From positions 1 through 9,739 of the forward strand of contig NZ_JAIQUM010000120.1 in the NCBI RefSeq assembly GCF_020075705.1: a stretch of DNA of 9,739 nucleotides, given 5' to 3'. The notes under the pieces were generated by a model that ran no database searches, was not told the origin of the DNA, and was given only the letters and a program-made list of their open reading frames with translations. This stretch comes from Metabacillus rhizolycopersici. Lineage in GTDB: Bacteria > Bacillota > Bacilli > Bacillales > Bacillaceae. A program made the position numbers and the translations under genes. Positions 6,243 through 9,739 of the stretch are shown piece after piece; position 1 is the first letter of the stretch; each line of letters begins with the position of its first letter.

Positions 6243-6309
6243 ATGAAACTATGTGATCGATGGCATTTGAAAGATAAGGAAAGGGTAAAACATGAAAGGT
6301 GGAATGAAA

Positions 6310-7500
6310 ATGAAATATAATTTCGATGAAATCGTTAATCGTAGAGGGACCTATTCTGTTAAATGGGACGGTGGCGAATTTATTAAAAGAGCGGGTCTTA
6401 CTAAAAGATATGATGAGGAAACGTTACCTTTATTTACAGCTGATATGGATTTACCTGTACCGCAACCTTTGTTAGATGCGTTACATAAAACTGTGGACAA
6501 CCGAATATTTGGTTATTCAATCTTTCCTAATGAGTACTATGAAGCTATTCAATATTGGTTTAAAAAGAGACATGATTGGGAAATTAAGAAGGAAGAAATC
6601 ATTTACAGTCCAGGAACTGTTCATGCATTGAATATTGCAGTAAGGGCATTCACGGAGCCAGGCGACGGCGTTATTATTCAGAGACCGGTTTACCCGCCAT
6701 TTACAAGAGCAATAGAAGGTAATGGGAGACAAGTAGTGAATAATGCGCTTATATGTGATGATGAAGGCTATTATTCGATAGACTTTGAGGATTTTGAAGC
6801 GAAAGCAAAGGAAGAAAAGACGAAACTGTTTATTTTATGTAATCCCCATAATCCAATTGGAAGAGTTTTTAATCGGGAAGAGCTTAAAAAACTAGCTGAT
6901 ATTTGTGTGCAAAATGGTGTGCTCATCATTGCTGATGAAATTCACGGTGATTTAATTCGACGTCATCAAACATTTATTCCAATCGCAAAAGTAACGGACA
7001 ACAATGATCATATTATTACGTGTACTGCAATCAACAAAACATTTAATGTAGCAGGACTTCATTGTACAAATGTTATTATACCTAATCAAGCTCATAAAAA
7101 AACATTCAGTAAAGAAATGGGTATGCAAATGGCATCACCATTCACCATCTCTGCGCTCATCGCTGTATACAATGAGGGAGAGGATTGGTTAGAACAGTTA
7201 AAAGAATATATCGATGGCACAATGGAATTCGTTCAACGATTCTTAGCTGAAAAGATGCCTAAAGTAAAAGTGAGAATTCCAGAAGGAACGTATGTGATGT
7301 GGATGGACTTTAGCGCTTACGGTATTTCTCCAAAAGAAGTTCACGATCGTATTTATAACAAGGCTAATGTAATATTAGAAGATGGAAGTATGTTTGGAGA
7401 CGAAGGTGTAAATTATCAAAGAATTTGTATCCCATCTCCTAGACCTATGATTAAGGAAGCATTTGAAAGAATAGCAAGAGAATTTGAAGAATTAAATTAA
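6310..7500 (+). CDS. patB: PatB/MalY-type cystathionine beta-lyase (C-S lyase)
   Basis: A 396-residue fold-type I PLP enzyme of the MalY/PatB branch, which cleaves the C-S bond of cystathionine, cysteine and related thioethers to give a thiol or sulfide, pyruvate and ammonia. Seen: RRGTYSVKWD (11-20), TADMDLPVP (43-51), FGYS (67-70), FTEPGDGVIIQRPVYPPF (114-131), CNPHNPIG (177-184), DEIHGDL (209-215), PLP lysine K243 in AINKTFNVAGL and R371 near the C-terminus. Three in-frame ATGs lie at 6292, 6304 and 6310. I prefer 6310 because AAAGGTGGA (6295-6303) is well spaced and MKYNFDEIVNRRGT aligns with the family start; 6292 has a weaker AAGGG (6281-6285). The true substrate may be another thioether. 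It is divergent from the cysteine synthase gene. No clear terminator follows. Confidence 0.88.
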   Translation: MKYNFDEIVNRRGTYSVKWDGGEFIKRAGLTKRYDEETLPLFTADMDLPVPQPLLDALHKTVDNRIFGYSIFPNEYYEAIQYWFKKRHDWEIKKEEIIYSPGTVHALNIAVRAFTEPGDGVIIQRPVYPPFTRAIEGNGRQVVNNALICDDEGYYSIDFEDFEAKAKEEKTKLFILCNPHNPIGRVFNREELKKLADICVQNGVLIIADEIHGDLIRRHQTFIPIAKVTDNNDHIITCTAINKTFNVAGLHCTNVIIPNQAHKKTFSKEMGMQMASPFTISALIAVYNEGEDWLEQLKEYIDGTMEFVQRFLAEKMPKVKVRIPEGTYVMWMDFSAYGISPKEVHDRIYNKANVILEDGSMFGDEGVNYQRICIPSPRPMIKEAFERIAREFEELN

Positions 7501-7604
7501 ATTGTGGATGAATGAATAGTGCTTAATAAATAACAATTCATCGTTTAGGTTTCTAAAGTGGAAAACATTTAAACTAATAATGAATTTTGAAAAGGGATAT
7601 CTAA

Positions 7605-7877
7605 ATGAAGGTCGTGCTTTAAGCTTTTATTGGTTCAATCATACTACATGTGATGTATATAGTTTGTACGATGTTTGCTGGTTTTATCAAAATAAAATTC
7701 TATAAACCGGGTATTTCAAGTGCGTGGGGTAAAGTAGGCACTCTTCAAAATGAAGTGAATTTCAGTATGGTTACTTCCCCGTTTTTTCATATCAACACTT
7801 TAGTAGGAGTAGCTGTTATTTGTGGCATAAAATTATTTTCCCTAGGCACACTAACAGACTTGGTGAAAAAGATTTGA
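7605..7877 (+). pseudogene. Small membrane-protein gene broken by an in-frame TAA
   Basis: A well-placed ribosome binding site (AAAAGGG, 7590-7596) precedes ATG 7605, which opens MKVVL and then meets TAA at 7620-7622. The same frame continues open for 85 codons to TGA 7875: AFIGSIILHVMYIVCTMFAG, then a polar loop containing GKVGTLQNEVNF, then PFFHINTLVGVAVICGIKLF. If the stop is read through, this is a 90-codon protein with two membrane segments, the first starting right at the N-terminus. An internal restart at GTG 7650, ATG 7653 or ATG 7674 has no ribosome binding site and would cut off much of the first membrane segment. So a single nonsense change in a once-intact gene is the simplest reading. 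I do not recognise the family. A sequencing error at the TAA is the alternative. Confidence 0.55.
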
Positions 7878-8016
7878 TTAAGCAAGAAAGAATCAACAAC
7901 ATCAAAAAATTGGTTGGATTTTACTTGTGGATAAATCAGTAACGATGCAAAAGAATTGAATAAGGAATTAGTTACAATGAGACAATATTAGCAAAAGAAA
8001 AAGACAAAATTCTTTT
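7830..8016 (+). other. Further coding-like remnants between the broken gene and terC
   Basis: Past the end of the broken small gene another frame reads GEKDLIKQERINNIKKLVGF then YLWINQ and stops near 7941. A second shifted frame reads NDAKELNKELVTMRQY and stops near 7990. These may be the frameshifted C-terminal end of the same decayed gene, but the composition is AT-rich and they could be chance. I see no yybP-ykoY-type riboswitch here, although that element often precedes terC genes. Confidence 0.2.
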
Positions 8017-8035
8017 AAATTTTAAGGGGGGTAAT

Positions 8036-8782
8036 ATGGAGCTATCTTTATTATTAGAGTATGGTTGGGTTTTAATTATTCTGATTCTTTTAGAAGGTTT
8101 ATTATCGGCTGATAATGCTTTGGTTTTAGCTATCATGGCGAAGCATTTACCGGAAGAACAGCAAAAAAAAGCGATTAATATTGGGCTGCTTTTAGCTTTT
8201 ATCTTTAGAATTGGTGCAATCTTTATTATTTCGTACCTTTTCCATGTTTGGCAAGTTCAAGCGATTGGGGCTGCTTATTTAATTTTCATCGCTTTAAAAC
8301 ATATTTTAAAAAGGAACCATGGGGAAAAAGAGAAAAAAGGGAAAAGCTATCGGATGACCGTTGCACAAATTGCTTTAGCAGATATTGCATTTGCTGTTGA
8401 CTCTATTTTAGCAGCAGTAGCTCTTGTTATTGCCTTACCAGATACTCCAATTGGTGAAATTGGTGGTATGGATGGAGCTAAATTTATTGTGATTATTATC
8501 GGTGCAATTGCAGGGTTAATTGTCATTCGATTTGCAGCAGGCTTCTTTGTTAAGCTATTGACAAAACGCCCTAGCCTTGAAACCGCTGCAATGTTGTTAG
8601 TTGGTTGGGTAGGGGTTAAGTTATTAATGCATACGCTCGCGCATCCAGCCGTACACATCATTTCTCATGATTTTGTCGAAGGACCCATTTGGAACACAAT
8701 CTTTTGGTCAGTCATGCTTTTAATTGCTTTAGGTGGTTGGTTTTTATCAAAAGAGAAAACGAAAGAATCACAAGTAGAATAA
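8036..8782 (+). CDS. TerC-family integral membrane protein (probable Mn2+ exporter)
   Basis: A 248-residue polytopic membrane protein of the TerC family. Bacillus members (YceF, YkoY) export manganese and supply metal to secreted enzymes. Seven likely membrane segments fall near residues 8-30, 45-68, 73-91, 112-134, 147-172, 182-200 and 219-236. The two family acidic motifs are present: LEGLLSADNALVLA with E20, D26 and N27 in segment 1, and ALADIAFAVDSILAA with D116 and D122 in segment 4, the presumed metal site. A charged KEKKGK loop (98-103) separates the two halves, and the TerC GWxGVKL motif lies at 190-196. ATG 8036 is preceded by a strong AAGGGGGG ribosome binding site. It is a single gene closed by a terminator. 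Which TerC subgroup it belongs to is not certain. Confidence 0.88.
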   Translation: MELSLLLEYGWVLIILILLEGLLSADNALVLAIMAKHLPEEQQKKAINIGLLLAFIFRIGAIFIISYLFHVWQVQAIGAAYLIFIALKHILKRNHGEKEKKGKSYRMTVAQIALADIAFAVDSILAAVALVIALPDTPIGEIGGMDGAKFIVIIIGAIAGLIVIRFAAGFFVKLLTKRPSLETAAMLLVGWVGVKLLMHTLAHPAVHIISHDFVEGPIWNTIFWSVMLLIALGGWFLSKEKTKESQVE

Positions 8783-8837
8783 TAAAAGTATAAGCAAAAA
8801 TGAGGTCAGTAAAGAGAATAAATTTGCGACGAAAAAG

Positions 8838-8874
8838 AAAGAGCTTAAGATGAACAAATCTTAAGCTCTTTTTT
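8838..8874 (+). terminator. Intrinsic terminator after terC
   Basis: AAAGAGCTTAAGAT (8838-8851) pairs perfectly with ATCTTAAGCTCTTT (8858-8871) around a six-base loop, followed by T residues to 8874. It lies 55 bases after the terC-type stop codon and isolates that gene from the TnpB-like gene. Confidence 0.85.
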
Positions 8875-8971
8875 CGACTAAATGGTGCAGTTTATCTTTT
8901 CTAGCCAGAAGATTCCCATCTTCAAGACGAGATAGCGGATAAGTGAGGGATGAATGACTCTGTTTTTCTTT

Positions 8972-8985
8972 CAAAAATATTTTTG
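8972..8985. repeat. 14-bp perfect palindrome upstream of the TnpB-like gene
   Basis: CAAAAATATTTTTG reads the same on both strands. It lies about 30 bases before the -10 of the TnpB-like gene. It could be a subterminal structure of a mobile element's left end or simply an AT-rich promoter upstream element; nothing visible decides this. Confidence 0.3.
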
Positions 8986-8993
8986 TTCAAATA

Positions 8994-9022
8994 TGGTAAA
9001 TGGGATATTTTTTTGTTATAAT
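8994..9022 (+). promoter_or_regulatory. Promoter of the TnpB-like gene
   Basis: TGTTATAAT (9014-9022) is an extended -10 with a perfect TATAAT (9017-9022). The -35 position at 17 bases, TGGTAA (8994-8999), matches only three of six. Transcription would start near 9029-9030, just before the SOS box. Confidence 0.55.
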
Positions 9023-9030
9023 AATCTTAT

Positions 9031-9044
9031 CGAATATACGTTCG
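9031..9044. promoter_or_regulatory. LexA/DinR-type SOS box before the TnpB-like gene
   Basis: CGAATATACGTTCG matches the Bacillus LexA (DinR) consensus CGAAC-N4-GTTCG at nine of the ten arm positions; the only change is C to T at position 5. The spacer also fits the preferred R-N-R-Y order. It spans the first bases of the predicted transcript, between the extended -10 and the AGGAG ribosome binding site at 9051-9055, where LexA binding would block transcription. Confidence 0.65.
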
Positions 9045-9057
9045 GGGTGGAGGAGAA

Positions 9058-9739
9058 ATGAAAAAGGCTTATTTTTCAAAAAGAATCTATAAAAATACGT
9101 TGCCTAAAGTATATGTAGATGCCATTTCCCACTCCCTTCTTTTGTTTAATCGCGCGAAACATTTTGCTTTTCAAACACAAGTCGCAGAAAAGCGTTCAGG
9201 GAAAAGTAAGCGAGATAAATCTCTTCACTTAACAGTGAAAAATCGTTTTGAAATGAACGATTATTACACAAATTCAGTTGTTCAGGAAGCAAATGCTTTG
9301 ATAAAATCTCAAAGTGAACTTAAGAAAATGTACATTTCTACGAAAGAAGAACAAATCAAATCCGTAAAAAGGAAAATCAAATCGACAAAAAGTAGAGTAA
9401 CCACTCTAACAAAAATCAAACACTCGTTCATCAAAGGAAAACCATCCTTCAATAAAACCTCCCGTGAACAACAAAAAGGAAACTTTTTTGTCGTGGAGTT
9501 CAAAAAGAAAACGGATATTTACTATCATGCATATCAATTTGAACATCACTATTTAGATATCCAAATAAAAGCCCTTAAGAACCGATTAGGTCGATTGGAA
9601 TACCGTTTAGACCGACTTCAAAAACAACTTAAATCTTTAAGAAATAATACAAAAAGTGTGGTTTTTGGTGGCAAAAAACTGTTCAAAGGACAGCACACCT
9701 TACATCATTATCGAAATAACCATAAACTGTGGGTAGAGG
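9058..9739 (+). CDS. TnpB-like protein (IS200/IS605 OrfB type), N-terminal part cut by window edge
   Basis: The first 227 codons of a long basic protein that leaves the window still open. ATG 9058 follows GGTGGAGGAG at ideal spacing. The opening (SKRIYKN...HSLLLFNRAKHFAFQTQV, GKSKRDKSLHLTVKNRF about 48-64, YYTNSVVQEANALIKSQ about 69-85) and the later KSVVFGGKKLF (199-209) are patterns I associate with a divergent Firmicutes branch of IS200/IS605 TnpB. TnpB proteins are RNA-guided nucleases that cut DNA using an RNA from the element's 3' end. Residues 83-120 and 168-196 are lysine/arginine-rich helices, the second with a coiled-coil look, suiting the nucleic-acid-binding part. The catalytic RuvC domain and zinc finger would lie further on, so activity cannot be judged. 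No tnpA lies beside it. An SOS box precedes it. Confidence 0.7.
   Translation, partial: MKKAYFSKRIYKNTLPKVYVDAISHSLLLFNRAKHFAFQTQVAEKRSGKSKRDKSLHLTVKNRFEMNDYYTNSVVQEANALIKSQSELKKMYISTKEEQIKSVKRKIKSTKSRVTTLTKIKHSFIKGKPSFNKTSREQQKGNFFVVEFKKKTDIYYHAYQFEHHYLDIQIKALKNRLGRLEYRLDRLQKQLKSLRNNTKSVVFGGKKLFKGQHTLHHYRNNHKLWVE

Noticed and set aside
7650..7877. A 75-codon frame starting at GTG 7650 as an intact gene
   Set aside because: There is no ribosome binding site before it, while a good one with an ATG lies 45 bases upstream in the same frame. The frame is better read as a gene broken by TAA at 7620.
9309..9503. Minus-strand frame inside the TnpB-like gene
   Set aside because: It is the complement of lysine-rich codons of the real gene and has no start signals.

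Overview
The window is AT-rich DNA from a low-GC Gram-positive bacterium, most likely a member of the Bacillaceae. The evidence is strong AGGAGG-type ribosome binding sites, Bacillus-type protein families (YugH-like aminotransferase, PatB/MalY-type C-S lyase, Bacillus-type flavohemoprotein), NsrR operators of the Bacillus type (11-1-11 dyad), a LexA/DinR-type SOS box, and IS1182 and IS200/IS605-type mobile genes. I cannot fix the species from the sequence alone.

Layout, left to right. (1) Positions 1-250: the 5' end of an IS1182-family transposase gene on the minus strand, cut by the window edge, with two back-to-back terminator hairpins (221-250 and 253-283) at the element/chromosome junction. 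(2) 527-1645 (+): a HisC-type PLP aminotransferase. (3) 1646-2015: a 370-bp gap holding a nested repeat array and an extended -10 promoter. (4) 2016-3188 (+): a YugH-like class I/II aminotransferase. (5) 3227-3270: a perfect 19-bp stem that terminates two convergent genes. (6) 3284-4501 (-): flavohemoprotein Hmp, with two NsrR-type operators upstream. (7) 5054-5977 (-): a cysteine synthase-family enzyme, divergent from (8) 6310-7500 (+): a PatB/MalY-type cystathionine beta-lyase. The 330-bp gap between these two carries a promoter for each and short dyads. (9) 7605-7877 (+): a small membrane-protein gene broken by an in-frame TAA. (10) 8036-8782 (+): a TerC-family membrane protein with its own terminator. 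(11) 9058 to the window end (+): the N-terminal 227 residues of a TnpB-like (IS200/IS605 OrfB-type) protein, preceded by an extended -10 promoter and a near-consensus SOS box.

How the genes fit together. Four of the intact genes are PLP enzymes of amino-acid metabolism, but they are spaced as separate transcription units, not one operon. The clearest functional pair is the divergent cysteine synthase and C-S lyase, which make and break carbon-sulfur bonds in sulfur amino acids. Hmp is a stand-alone nitric oxide defence gene whose control is legible in the DNA. Both ends of the window are mobile or mobile-derived, and a decayed small gene lies between patB and terC, so this looks like an accessory or rearranged chromosomal region.

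The most noteworthy observation is the LexA-type box placed between the promoter and the ribosome binding site of the TnpB-like gene, which suggests DNA-damage control of an RNA-guided-nuclease-type protein. I found no CRISPR array, tRNA, rRNA, or clear riboswitch.
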